Virus record (IMG/VR): IMGVR_UViG_3300042114_000121
Location: 1-50,883 of that record
Length of the DNA stretch: 50,883 nt
From: a virus
Reading direction: 5' to 3' (one strand)
This document shows, in pieces, positions 1-7,000 of this stretch (positions are counted from its first letter, which is position 1; every line of letters begins with the position of its first letter). The notes under the pieces were generated by a model. That model searched no databases and was not told the DNA's origin. It saw only the letters and a program-made list of their open reading frames with translations. The position numbers and the translations under genes are program-made.

Positions 1-16
1 GGATTTAAAATGTTAG
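1..16 (+). CDS. 3' end of second copy of the 122-aa hypothetical gene
   Basis: The first 16 bases are the last codons (DLKC, then TAG) of a gene whose complete copy lies at 49568-49936. If the molecule is circular, the rest of this second copy lies in about 354 bases missing between the window end and base 1. Its function is unknown. Confidence 0.65.
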
Positions 17-127
17 TAACTCAAAAAAAACAATAGACGAACACGCATCAAAAAAGGTTTAAAAGTCGGATAAGGTACGAATAAAATAGAAAGAAAGTTA
101 AAAAAAGAAAGTATTTAGTAACTGTTG
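1..127. repeat. Terminal 127-bp direct repeat (copy of 49921-50047)
   Basis: Bases 1-127 match 49921-50047 exactly and the match breaks at base 128 (C versus T), after which the two copies stay similar but diverged. Together with a second exact 127-base match at the other end, this is the signature of a de Bruijn contig (k=127) that starts inside a repeated segment. Confidence 0.9.
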
Positions 128-147
128 CACTTACACTGTTTTTGTAT

Positions 148-186
148 AGTTGTGAGTGCCGTTAAATTTTAAAAAATGAAATAAAA
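148..186 (+). repeat. Start-associated repeat element, copy 1
   Basis: AGTTGT, then four variable bases, then GCC, then an A/T-rich stretch ending in ATGAAAT-type sequence just before a GGATTT ribosome site. A weaker half copy (TGTTGCACTTACACTG) lies immediately upstream at about 123-138. The element recurs before many early genes. Confidence 0.7.
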
Positions 187-197
187 AGGATTTGAAA

Positions 198-374
198 ATG
201 CAAGATAGAATTTTACAAATAGTTGATGAGCTAAACATCATTAAGGATAAAATAAGTGATATAACTAATGAAATAAAAGAACACAAAGAGTCATCTTATT
301 TTAGTTTTGGAGTTGATAAAACAGATGAGCTTATCAATCATTTACTTATTTTTCAAGATAGATTTAAAAAGTGA
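198..374 (+). CDS. Hypothetical protein, 58 aa
   Basis: This small acidic, helical protein begins MQDRILQIVDELN and looks like a short coiled coil. The ATG at 198 is preferred over a TTG six bases upstream because AAAGGATTTGAAA sits at the right distance and the same leader precedes the next genes. Its stop overlaps the GTG of the following gene, so the two are probably translated together. I do not recognise a family. Confidence 0.65.
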   Translation: MQDRILQIVDELNIIKDKISDITNEIKEHKESSYFSFGVDKTDELINHLLIFQDRFKK

Positions 375-673
375 ATAGGAATATTTTAAAAAGTTTTGTT
401 AGTAGCAAATTAAGTTTTGCTGCGACATATAAAAAGACTACTCAAACAAACGGTTATTCCTGCAGTAAAATGATTTTATTGGAGGATATAACATCATCAA
501 GTTTTGATGTGGTTATTGGTCATATATGGATTAATGATAGTCATAGGTTTAAGAGCTTAAATTTGGTTACTGGGGATAAGATAAGTTTTGATGCTACTGT
601 TGGAACTTATTTAGGTTTGAAGCTTGAAACAAAGTACAGGCTTCATAAAGTTAGAAATGTTAAAAAGTTGTAG
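371..673 (+). CDS. Hypothetical protein, 100 aa
   Basis: A GTG start overlaps the previous stop (GTGA). The protein has a beta-rich central part with a GHIWI segment and GDKISFDATVGTY near residues 69-81. This resembles small phage proteins with an OB-like fold, but I cannot name a family with confidence. It sits in the early operon before two further unknown genes and the sliding clamp. Confidence 0.65.
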   Translation: MNRNILKSFVSSKLSFAATYKKTTQTNGYSCSKMILLEDITSSSFDVVIGHIWINDSHRFKSLNLVTGDKISFDATVGTYLGLKLETKYRLHKVRNVKKL

Positions 674-711
674 TTGCATAAGCCACAAAATTTTTAAAAT
701 TGAAAATAAAA
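672..711 (+). repeat. Start-associated repeat element, copy 2
   Basis: AGTTGC, variable ATAA, GCCACAAAA and TTTTTAAAATTGAAA follow the stop of the upstream gene directly and end at the AAAGGATTT ribosome site of the next gene. Confidence 0.75.
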
Positions 712-722
712 AAGGATTTAAA

Positions 723-1181
723 ATGACAAAAAAAGAAATTATAAAAGAGCTAATGGTTGGATATGGTAGAAAATATATATCTGTTAAAGAAGATTTAGAA
801 GGTGTTTTTGTTGATACTTTTAAAAAAGATGGAGTAGAGATAACATATTCTTTAGAGCATAACGAAACTTTAGGAATTAAAGATGTTATCACTGGAGATA
901 ATATACATCTTTATTATGAGCTTATGAGTAAAAGTGAAAGAAATAAAATATCTAATATTTTAGATGGAATATTTAAAATAAGACTTAATACAATTAAAAA
1001 CTTATTAGACATTAATGTTCCAATTTTAGATGATAACTTTACTTACGAAATGAATAAAAATAATCAAGTTTCAATGACTTTATTTGGAACAAAAGACACT
1101 CTTAAACCTTTAGAAGAGTACATCAAAGATATAAAAGAAAGCGAACAATACAAAGAGTATGTGAGTAAAAAAGTAGCTTAA
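723..1181 (+). CDS. Hypothetical early protein, 152 aa
   Basis: The open frame extends upstream to 624, but the ATG at 723 follows an AAAGGATTTAAA ribosome site identical to that of the next gene, while the upstream part translates the repeated intergenic element. The product is a charged, mostly helical soluble protein with no recognisable motif. It lies directly before the sliding clamp gene, so a replication-linked role is possible but not shown. Confidence 0.7.
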   Translation: MTKKEIIKELMVGYGRKYISVKEDLEGVFVDTFKKDGVEITYSLEHNETLGIKDVITGDNIHLYYELMSKSERNKISNILDGIFKIRLNTIKNLLDINVPILDDNFTYEMNKNNQVSMTLFGTKDTLKPLEEYIKDIKESEQYKEYVSKKVA

Positions 1182-1182
1182 A

Positions 1183-1232
1183 AGTTGTAGGACGATTGTC
1201 CCACCAAAATTATAAAAATGAAAATAAAAAAG
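1183..1232 (+). repeat. Start-associated repeat element, copy 3
   Basis: This is a long variant. AGTTGT is followed by GGAC-GATT-GTCC, a perfect 4-bp hairpin, then CCACCAAAATTATAAAAATG and the AAAGGATTT site. The variable centre is larger here than in the other copies. Confidence 0.7.
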
Positions 1233-1240
1233 GATTTAAA

Positions 1241-2458
1241 ATGTTGAATAAAAAAGAGTTTATAGCTGTGTTAAAAGAAATGGTATTTGCTGGAGCAATT
1301 AAAAAAGGTGGAATTTTATCTTATATTTTTTGTGAAATAAAAGATAATATTTTGTATCTAAGAAGCACGGACGAAACTCAATCAATCGAAAAAAGATTTG
1401 ATTATGTATATTATGATTGTAGTTTTGATTTTAGTATGAGTGATATTTCACAAATTGACAAATTATCCGATAATATTACAATCAATATTATTAATGATAA
1501 GGTTTGTTTCAGTGATGATAAAAACAATATTTTAGAGCTTAATCAATGTGTTTTAGAAGATGATGCACTTTTAGCATTTTACAATCAAGATTATACGATA
1601 GTAAGTGATACTCCAATCGAGATAGAAAAAAGCATCATAAGTAGCTGCGACAAAAATAATCCAAAACTTGAACTGAATTGTATTTATTTTGATTGTAATG
1701 AGAATAATATCGTATCAACCGATACTAGAAAATTGACTATACAAAAGATTGATAATCTCATAAATTATAATTTCTTTTTACCAAAAAGTTTTTTGAAAAA
1801 GTCAAACATTATCGATAAAGTATATCAATCTGAAAAATATTTCAAATTTGAAATTGGTGGAGATAATTTTTACTTGAAAAAATCTTTTTTTGGAAGATAC
1901 CCAGATTATAAAAGGATTATTCCAAACTCTATAAATGACAAAAGAATAAAAGTTAATGGATTGGAGCTAAAAGAAATTTTGAAAGCCTGTAAAGGCACTG
2001 TAGAGCTTCAATTTAAAGAAGATAATATATTTATCAATGAAGATAGTATTTTAAGAGGTACAATAAAATCTGGAGCTTATTTTGATAAAATGTTTCCTTT
2101 GTTTGTAAATAAAAATAACCTCTTTGATGTTATATCAAACAATGAAATATCATTACAATTAAATAAATATAATAATATTCCATTTACAATATTTAATAAT
2201 AATTCATTTACTGTAATAATGCCTGTAGTTGTAATAACATCTGATACTCTAAAATATGATATTATTGATTTTAAATACAACACAGTTAAAAAAATAGCTA
2301 CTAAAAAAGTATCAAAATCTGATGCTAAAATTAAGGAACTTGAAAAAATTATTGAAGCTAAAAATAAAAAGATTTTAGAGCTTGAATCGAGATTAAGTTT
2401 TTTAAATATTGAAGCTAAAAATAAACTTTTTATGCAAAAATTTAATAAAGCTGCTTAG
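1241..2458 (+). CDS. dnaN: DNA polymerase sliding clamp (beta subunit, DnaN-like)
   Basis: A 405-aa protein with beta-clamp hallmarks: STDTRKLTIQKID in the second third, corresponding to the family's ATDGHRLA strand, and FGRYPDYKRIIP, matching the GRFPDYxRVIP loop. Clamps are rings that tether DNA polymerase to DNA. The C-terminal ~50 residues form a Lys/Glu-rich coiled coil (KIKELEKIIEAKNKKI) that bacterial clamps lack. The start is the ATG at 1241 after AAAGGATTTAAA; an upstream ATG at 1196 would translate the repeat element. Sequence divergence is high, but the clamp assignment is fairly secure. It may replace the host clamp at phage forks. Confidence 0.85.
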   Translation: MLNKKEFIAVLKEMVFAGAIKKGGILSYIFCEIKDNILYLRSTDETQSIEKRFDYVYYDCSFDFSMSDISQIDKLSDNITINIINDKVCFSDDKNNILELNQCVLEDDALLAFYNQDYTIVSDTPIEIEKSIISSCDKNNPKLELNCIYFDCNENNIVSTDTRKLTIQKIDNLINYNFFLPKSFLKKSNIIDKVYQSEKYFKFEIGGDNFYLKKSFFGRYPDYKRIIPNSINDKRIKVNGLELKEILKACKGTVELQFKEDNIFINEDSILRGTIKSGAYFDKMFPLFVNKNNLFDVISNNEISLQLNKYNNIPFTIFNNNSFTVIMPVVVITSDTLKYDIIDFKYNTVKKIATKKVSKSDAKIKELEKIIEAKNKKILELESRLSFLNIEAKNKLFMQKFNKAA

Positions 2459-2497
2459 TTGCTCCAGCCACCAAAATTATAAAAATGAAATTAAAAC
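2457..2497 (+). repeat. Start-associated repeat element, copy 4
   Basis: AGTTGC, TCCA, GCCACCAAAATTATAAAAAT and GAAATTAAAAC. It overlaps the clamp stop codon and precedes the next ribosome site. Confidence 0.75.
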
Positions 2498-2509
2498 AAG
2501 GAATATAAG

Positions 2510-2719
2510 ATGGAAAAAATAGATTTAAAAGAGCTTTTTGGTAAGAAATGCAGATACAAAAAAGATGTTGAAGTGCATAAAAGTCTAAGAGATATGGAGT
2601 TTGCTTTTTTGGGTGCTTGTAATAGTGCTGTTGCTTTAGTAGAGTGGGAAAAAAGAGGGGAATATTCTTTTGAATACTATACTAGCAATATATCGAAATT
2701 AGAATTTTTAGAAAATTAA
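2510..2719 (+). CDS. Hypothetical protein, 69 aa
   Basis: A small mixed alpha/beta protein (KELFGKKCRYKK; VALVEWEKRGEY). The start is the ATG after an AAGGAATATAAG leader. No family is recognised. It belongs to the early run of short genes separated by repeat elements. Confidence 0.6.
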   Translation: MEKIDLKELFGKKCRYKKDVEVHKSLRDMEFAFLGACNSAVALVEWEKRGEYSFEYYTSNISKLEFLEN

Positions 2720-2734
2720 AATAAGGAAGACAAG

Positions 2735-2917
2735 ATGAAAAGATACAGATTAAACTACAATATTGGAAAAGTAAAATATGCTATAAGTTATCACGATGGA
2801 GTGCAAAAACATAATGATGGAAGTGATTTTTTTGGAATAGCTACTTTTAAAAATAAAAAAGATTTTGCTAAATTTGAAAAAGAACTTTTAAAAGATGGAT
2901 ATGTTTCTCAATATTAG
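2735..2917 (+). CDS. Conserved phage hypothetical protein, 60 aa
   Basis: KYAISYHDGVQKHNDGSDFF followed by FKNKKDFAKFEKEL resembles a small protein seen in many phages (pattern K-Y-x-x-S-[FY]-H-D-G-x-K-x-H-x-DGS-x-FF). Its function is unknown. AAGGAAG lies about 7 bases before the ATG. Confidence 0.7.
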   Translation: MKRYRLNYNIGKVKYAISYHDGVQKHNDGSDFFGIATFKNKKDFAKFEKELLKDGYVSQY

Positions 2918-2927
2918 TATTTTTGTT

Positions 2928-2968
2928 AGTTGCGACTGCGACTAATCTTTAGAAAATGAAATTAAATA
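2928..2968 (+). repeat. Start-associated repeat element, copy 5
   Basis: AGTTGC-GACT-GCGACT forms a 6-bp hairpin with one G-U pair. It is followed by AATCTTTAGAAAATGAAATT. Confidence 0.75.
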
Positions 2969-2979
2969 AGGAGTTCAAA

Positions 2980-3288
2980 ATGGAGATTTGTATTTCACAA
3001 TTAAAAGAAAAAATAACACTATTAAACCCACAAAGAAAATATGTTAGGGTAGAGTTTGATTATAAAAACTTAGGTGGCTTTGGTATTTATTTAACTAAAG
3101 AACTATTAAAATTTAAAGGAGTTGCTTCAATATATGAAGATAAAATAATTTTTTCAAAAACTCCTGATAGTAGAAAATATATAGGAATACATCAAATAGA
3201 AATTAGTAACTTAAAAATTGTTAAGTTTACACACACTGATTTAAGAAAATGTTGGGAAGCAAATAATGATTTTTTTAAAAATTCATAA
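2980..3288 (+). CDS. Hypothetical protein, 102 aa
   Basis: The ATG at 2980 follows AAGGAGTTCAAA; an earlier in-frame ATG at 2956 lies inside the repeat element and lacks a ribosome site. The product is basic and mixed alpha/beta, with no recognised motif. Confidence 0.65.
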   Translation: MEICISQLKEKITLLNPQRKYVRVEFDYKNLGGFGIYLTKELLKFKGVASIYEDKIIFSKTPDSRKYIGIHQIEISNLKIVKFTHTDLRKCWEANNDFFKNS

Positions 3289-3328
3289 CTACACCAGCCA
3301 CAGATTTTGAAAAATTGAAATTAAAATA
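3287..3328 (+). repeat. Start-associated repeat element, copy 6 (divergent)
   Basis: AACTAC-ACCA-GCCACAGATTTTG followed by AAAAATTGAAATTAAAAT. The first half is degenerate. Unlike the other copies, it is followed by a separate promoter-like region rather than directly by a ribosome site. Confidence 0.65.
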
Positions 3329-3352
3329 GTAATATGTTATTTAAAATCATTA

Positions 3353-3380
3353 TTGTATTTTATATTTGATATGTTATAGT
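3353..3380 (+). promoter_or_regulatory. Putative promoter for the first Rha gene
   Basis: TTGTAT (3353-3358) and TATAGT (3375-3380) are spaced 16 bases apart in a long AT-rich leader, with AAAAGGAG and the ATG of the Rha gene just downstream. This would let the regulator be transcribed apart from the upstream operon. Confidence 0.5.
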
Positions 3381-3399
3381 TTTAAAAAAAGGAGATAAA

Positions 3400-4107
3400 A
3401 TGGAAATAGTACACATAGTTAAAAAAGAAGTTTTTACAAATAGTAAGATAATAGCTGATATGTTGGAAGTGCCTCATACAAATTTATTGAGAACTATTAA
3501 TAAAATTATTGATAGGCAAAAAAACAACCCTCTGGCTGGAGGGGTAAAATTTCCTCAAAAATTTATAAAAACTACATTTAAAAATAAAATGAGTAGAGAA
3601 TATGAAGTTTATGAGATAAATGAACAAGCATATTTAAAATTAGCTATGCAATTAAGTGGGTATGAGAAAGCTGAAATAGTGCAAGACCAAATAATCGAAG
3701 CTTTTACTATGATGAAAGAGCAAATTTTAAATAAACAAAATAACTCTTGGATTGTAAAAAGACAAGAAAATAAGCAAATAAGACAAAACGAAACTGATAC
3801 TATCAAAGATTTTATTGAGTATGCAAAAAATCAAGGAAGTGAAAGTGCTGAAAAATATTATATGAACATAACTAAGATGACAAATAAAGCCTTAGAACTA
3901 TTAATTCAAACTAACGATTATAAGCCTTTAAGAGACTTGGGAAGCATAACAGAGCTTGGTTTTATTCAAATGCTAGATTATAGGGCTACTTTAGCTATTC
4001 AAGATGGAATGAATAGAAAATTACCATACAAAGAAATTTACAGATATGCAAAAGAGGAAGTTGAAAAACTATCAGATAGCTTAGCTTTTAAAAGAATAGA
4101 AAAGTAG
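3400..4107 (+). CDS. Rha-family phage regulatory protein
   Basis: A 235-aa protein. The N-terminal ~100 residues match the Rha/pRha pattern (VFTNSKIIADMLEVPHTNLLR, then YEVYEINEQAYLKLAMQLSGYEKAE). The C-terminal half (SWIVKRQENKQIRQNETDTI) is shared with the Rha-like protein at 10017. Rha proteins are phage regulators or morons; in P22-like phages rha is toxic to hosts lacking IHF. It has its own promoter-like region and strong AAAGGAG. The DNA target is unknown. Confidence 0.8.
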   Translation: MEIVHIVKKEVFTNSKIIADMLEVPHTNLLRTINKIIDRQKNNPLAGGVKFPQKFIKTTFKNKMSREYEVYEINEQAYLKLAMQLSGYEKAEIVQDQIIEAFTMMKEQILNKQNNSWIVKRQENKQIRQNETDTIKDFIEYAKNQGSESAEKYYMNITKMTNKALELLIQTNDYKPLRDLGSITELGFIQMLDYRATLAIQDGMNRKLPYKEIYRYAKEEVEKLSDSLAFKRIEK

Positions 4108-4108
4108 T

Positions 4109-4148
4109 AGTTGCAACTCACATCAGTTTTAAGAAATTGAAATTAAAT
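4109..4148 (+). repeat. Start-associated repeat element, copy 7
   Basis: AGTTGC-AACT-CACATCAGTTTTAAG and AAATTGAAATTAAATTT directly follow the stop, before the AGGAGG of the next gene. Confidence 0.65.
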
Positions 4149-4161
4149 TTAGGAGGTATTA

Positions 4162-4560
4162 TTGTATAGCAAAGAAGAACAGTTAAGGAAAAATGGAAAA
4201 GTAAAAAAGGTTTCTACTTTTGGAAAGAAAAAATATAGCATAAATAAAAAAAGTGTTAAAAGTTTGGTTTCAAAAGAAGATAAAGAGTATCTGGAGTGGT
4301 TGCATCAAAGAGATGGTACAGTTTGCTTTGTGTGTGGTAAAAACAATTCTTTTGATGGTATTGAGTGGCATCATATTAAGTTAAGAAGTAGTGATAAAAA
4401 AGACCATACAAGATTAATACCTCTTTGTGGTAGTTTGCATCATAGAAATGGAGATTTAAGCCCTCACGGTAATGCTAAGAAGTGGAAAGATACTTTTAGT
4501 TTAGAGTTGCAGCTGAAATATGCTGAAGAAATTTATAATGAATATTTAGGAGAAAAATAG
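4162..4560 (+). CDS. HNH-type / Ref-like nuclease
   Basis: A 132-aa protein starting at a TTG six bases after AGGAGG; no ATG is available. A zinc/HNH module is visible: CFVCG, then EWHHIKLRSSDKKDHTRLIPLC, then HHRNGDLSPHG. The H-H...IPLC...HHR...HG arrangement resembles the P1 Ref (RecA-dependent nuclease) and DUF968 families. The N-terminus is very basic (KVKKVSTFGKKKYSINKK), suited to DNA binding. It ends one base before the SSB start, suggesting a joint recombination or repair role. The exact family needs a profile search. Confidence 0.7.
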   Translation: MYSKEEQLRKNGKVKKVSTFGKKKYSINKKSVKSLVSKEDKEYLEWLHQRDGTVCFVCGKNNSFDGIEWHHIKLRSSDKKDHTRLIPLCGSLHHRNGDLSPHGNAKKWKDTFSLELQLKYAEEIYNEYLGEK

Positions 4561-5037
4561 ATGTTACCAGAGATAACAGTAATAGGGAATTTAAAAAAGA
4601 TTGAAACAAAGTATATTCCAAGCGGTAAGCAAGTGACTAAGTTTCAAATTGAATGTAGTGAGAAAAATGCTAAGGGCGAGTATGAGAACTTGTATCTTAC
4701 AGGCGAAGTATGGGAAAAGGCATCGGAATTTTTAACAAAATACTTTACAGAAGGCAATAGTGCTATTGTTACTGGTAAGCTAGTTACAAAGTCTTATTCT
4801 AAAGCTGATGGTACAAAAGTATATGAAAATAAACTATTATTTCCAAATGTACATTTTGTTCCACGAGATAAGGCAAGTAAAGATATTAAACAGATGGAAC
4901 CGATGGAATATCGAGCTGGGAATAATGCTAGTGGTGGACAGTCTTATCAAGACCATATGAAACAAGACCCATCAATGAATCAAGAAGTGCCAGAGATTGA
5001 TATAGATGATGATGAAATACCTTTTAGCAGAGGTTAA
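4561..5037 (+). CDS. ssb: Single-stranded DNA-binding protein
   Basis: A 158-aa protein with an N-terminal OB-fold (ITVIGNLKKIETKYIPSGK; VTGKLVTKSYSKADG) followed by a flexible Gln/Gly region. It ends in the canonical acidic tip DIDDDEIPF, here extended by three residues (SRG). SSB coats single-stranded DNA at the fork, and its tip recruits repair and replication proteins. The ATG abuts the stop of the nuclease gene, so the two are coupled. It forms the replication set with the clamp upstream and the initiator downstream. Confidence 0.95.
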   Translation: MLPEITVIGNLKKIETKYIPSGKQVTKFQIECSEKNAKGEYENLYLTGEVWEKASEFLTKYFTEGNSAIVTGKLVTKSYSKADGTKVYENKLLFPNVHFVPRDKASKDIKQMEPMEYRAGNNASGGQSYQDHMKQDPSMNQEVPEIDIDDDEIPFSRG

Positions 5038-5088
5038 AGTATCACCTATACACAAGATACAAATCGAGAAAAAAAGAATTTTAGTCAT

Positions 5089-5155
5089 AGTTGCAAGTGC
5101 CACCAATTTTTCTAGTTGTACTTGCCACCAATTTTTTAGAAATGAAAATTAAAAA
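5089..5155 (+). repeat. Start-associated repeat elements, copies 8 and 9 in tandem
   Basis: Two close copies: AGTTGC-AAGT-GCCACCAATTTTTCT at 5089 and AGTTGT-ACTT-GCCACCAATTTTTTAG at 5114. Only the second carries the full AAATGAAAATTAAAAA tail. They are the clearest evidence that the boxes are conserved while the four middle bases vary. Confidence 0.8.
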
Positions 5156-5165
5156 ATAGTTGTAT

Positions 5166-5177
5166 TCCTATATAGGA
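5166..5177. promoter_or_regulatory. Operator-like palindrome TCCTATATAGGA
   Basis: A perfect 12-bp palindrome in the 193-bp gap between ssb and the next gene, about 55 bases before its start. It may be a binding site for a phage regulator. There is no experimental or family support. Confidence 0.35.
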
Positions 5178-5230
5178 GCAAAGTTAAATAAATCCCTATT
5201 TTATTGGCTTTAAAAATTTAAGGAGAAAAT

Positions 5231-5503
5231 ATGAAAAAGTTACTATTATTAATATCACTCGTGGTAGTTTTGAGTGCTGAAAGTGTGTGTCAATATACAC
5301 TTAAAGAGGGTAAAAAGAACTTAGATAGTGCAAGGCTACACGATGAAAGTGGAAATAGACATATGGCTTGTTACTATATGGAGATGGCAGAGTATTGGTA
5401 TATTCAGTCAAGTGTCGAGTGTGAAGAGCCAATATTACCTTATGCAAAAAAGTTTTTAGATTTAATTCCACAAGGAAAAGAAGTTTACGGATGTGAAAAA
5501 TAA
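5231..5503 (+). CDS. Small exported protein, 90 aa
   Basis: It begins with a cleavable-type signal peptide (MKKLLLLISLVVVLSAES, likely cut near residue 17-18), so the product is probably periplasmic. The mature part has four cysteines and a helical region with ACYYMEMAEYWYIQSS, which could form a small disulfide-bonded helical bundle. AAGGAG precedes the ATG and a strong terminator follows the gene. A phage-encoded periplasmic protein could act in superinfection exclusion, but the sequence does not show this. Confidence 0.7.
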   Translation: MKKLLLLISLVVVLSAESVCQYTLKEGKKNLDSARLHDESGNRHMACYYMEMAEYWYIQSSVECEEPILPYAKKFLDLIPQGKEVYGCEK

Positions 5504-5529
5504 GTTTACTTTTGATACAATTTTGCTTT

Positions 5530-5568
5530 AAACAACGATTTGACTAAAAATCATCGTTGTTTTATAAT
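5530..5568 (+). terminator. Rho-independent terminator with overlapping TATAAT
   Basis: AAACAACGAT (5530-5539) pairs perfectly with ATCGTTGTTT (5553-5562) over a 13-base loop. A TATAAT box at 5563-5568 directly abuts the stem, so a new transcript may start just past the terminator. Confidence 0.75.
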
Positions 5569-5630
5569 CCTTAAAGGATAGACTCTCCTGTCTCTTAAAG
5601 GGCTTTATGCTGTACATTAACACTTCTAAA

Positions 5631-5695
5631 AAGTAGGGACAAAACTTGACGGTCGCTCCCCTACTTCTTAGAGTTGTTATAAATGAGTGACCGTC
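5631..5695 (+). ncRNA. Candidate H-type RNA pseudoknot in initiator leader
   Basis: Stem A is AAGTAGGG (5631-5638) with CCCTACTT (5659-5666). Stem B is GACGGTCGCTC (5648-5658) with GAGTGACCGTC (5685-5695), 11 bp with one G-U pair. The arms interleave (A, B, A', B') and stem B's first arm abuts stem A's second arm, as in H-type pseudoknots. Alternatively the stems are mutually exclusive, as in an attenuator. It lies in the 253-bp gap before the replication initiator; further small inverted repeats lie at 5568-5600 and a TATAAT at 5711-5716. Confidence 0.5.
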
Positions 5696-5756
5696 ATCCT
5701 CTACAAAAATTATAATCAACTACTTCTACAGACTGACAATCAAACAAGGCTAAATA

Positions 5757-6599
5757 ATGACAGATAAATTTATATCCTTATCTCACTCAATGATAAGAAG
5801 AAAAGATTTAACTATGCAGGAGAAAATTGTTTATCTGGAGATACTGAATTTATCATCTCTTGATAAGGGTTGTATTGCATCAAATAAACACTTTGAAGTA
5901 TCTTTTGGTATTAGTAAAAAAAGTGTATCAAATACAATTTCAAGCTTAGTTTCAAAAGGATTTATAACTAGCAAATTAACTGACAGAAATAATACAAGGG
6001 TACTATCCATAAAAGATGGAGGGGTGTCCATAAAAGATGGAGGGGTGTCCATAAAAGATGGAGAGTCTAAAGAGAATAAACAAGTTAATATAAAATTTAA
6101 TAAGAAGAAAAAAGAACAAAAAGAAAATTTACCTCATCAAACCTCATCAAATACTCAGAATCATACCTCATCAGAAAATAATGATGATTATTTAGAAATT
6201 GAAGAATTTGAAGTTTTAGATGAAATCACTGATGTACAAGAAATACAACTATCAAAAACATATGACGAAGCAAAAGAAGTAGCAGATTACCTCTTAGCTA
6301 AGATTTTAAACTTCAATTCTACATTCAAGAAAGAAAACAAGTCTTGGATACGAGATATTGAGTTAGCTATTAGGCTAGATGGACGAGATAAGAAAAGTTT
6401 GATAAATTGTATTGATTGGATGTATTCGTCTGATAAGGGTCGTTTTTGGATTGCTAATGTGTTATCAGGTAAAAAGCTTAGAGATAAGTTTGATACTATG
6501 AATACTCAAGCTATGAGTTTTACTGGTACAAATGGGTTGGGTTATGATGTTAATAAATTTGTTAATGATTTATGTGGAAATAATGGAGGTGTGAAATGA
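5757..6599 (+). CDS. Replication initiator / replisome organiser protein
   Basis: A 280-aa protein. The N-terminal ~90 residues form a winged helix of the phage replication-organiser type (LTMQEKIVYLEILNLSS; FGISKKSVSNTISSLVSKGF). A linker carries three tandem SIKDGG units encoded by 21-bp DNA repeats. An acidic region follows, then a C-terminal domain (WIRDIELAIRLDGRDKKSLI; SDKGRFWIANVLSGKKL) like DnaD/O-type loaders. By analogy with lambda O it would bind the iterons in its own gene and recruit host helicase. No phage helicase or loader was recognised elsewhere. Confidence 0.8.
   Translation: MTDKFISLSHSMIRRKDLTMQEKIVYLEILNLSSLDKGCIASNKHFEVSFGISKKSVSNTISSLVSKGFITSKLTDRNNTRVLSIKDGGVSIKDGGVSIKDGESKENKQVNIKFNKKKKEQKENLPHQTSSNTQNHTSSENNDDYLEIEEFEVLDEITDVQEIQLSKTYDEAKEVADYLLAKILNFNSTFKKENKSWIRDIELAIRLDGRDKKSLINCIDWMYSSDKGRFWIANVLSGKKLRDKFDTMNTQAMSFTGTNGLGYDVNKFVNDLCGNNGGVK
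6007..6061 (+). repeat. Three 21-bp iterons: candidate replication origin
   Basis: CCATAAAAGATGG occurs at 6007, 6028 and 6049 with an exact 21-bp period. Each unit is an inverted repeat (CCAT...ATGG), and the first two continue identically with AGGGGTGT. Downstream at about 6130-6172 CCTCATCA occurs three times within an A/T-rich stretch. Iterons beside AT-rich DNA inside the initiator gene match the lambda ori plan. Confidence 0.65.
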
Positions 6600-7000
6600 A
6601 TGAGTTTACAGTATGGAATAAAAGTAGGAAAGAATTTATTGAAGAAAAATATCTAAATATGTATGCTTCTTCTGCTGATGGAAAATATTTTTTTGATTGT
6701 TCTGACCCGTATGAATACAGTGATACTTTGTATTCTGAAAATAGCTATGAAATTTTTAACTACATTGGACTTACTGACATTGATTGTAAAAAGATATATG
6801 TTGATTGTAGTATTGTTGAGTTTTTAGAAAGTGATGGAAGTGTATATGCAAAAGGGTATTTTGTTTACGATGATAAGTTGCTTTCTTATAAAGTTTTTGA
6901 TTTAGATGATAATGTTTTTTATAAATATTCAGATTTTATTGCTTTTAAAACTAAAGTTATAGATACCATTCAAGAAAATAAACTAGGATTTATAAAATGA
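6596..7000 (+). CDS. YopX-like phage protein, 134 aa
   Basis: The ATG overlaps the initiator stop (ATGA). The protein is acidic and contains FNYIGLTDIDCKKIYVDCSI, resembling the YopX signature (TGLKDKNGKEIYEGDIV), with a C-terminal KVIDTIQENK segment in the position of the family's IGNIYEN motif. YopX proteins are common in phages and have no defined function. The assignment is by eye. Confidence 0.6.
   Translation: MNEFTVWNKSRKEFIEEKYLNMYASSADGKYFFDCSDPYEYSDTLYSENSYEIFNYIGLTDIDCKKIYVDCSIVEFLESDGSVYAKGYFVYDDKLLSYKVFDLDDNVFYKYSDFIAFKTKVIDTIQENKLGFIK

Noticed and set aside
5631-5695. Type III toxin-antitoxin RNA (ToxI-like pseudoknot)
   Set aside because: No tandem repeats of the pseudoknot and the downstream gene is a replication initiator, not a ToxN-like nuclease.
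6007-6061. CRISPR-like array
   Set aside because: Tandem 21-bp units without unique spacers, in frame within a gene; iterons explain them better.
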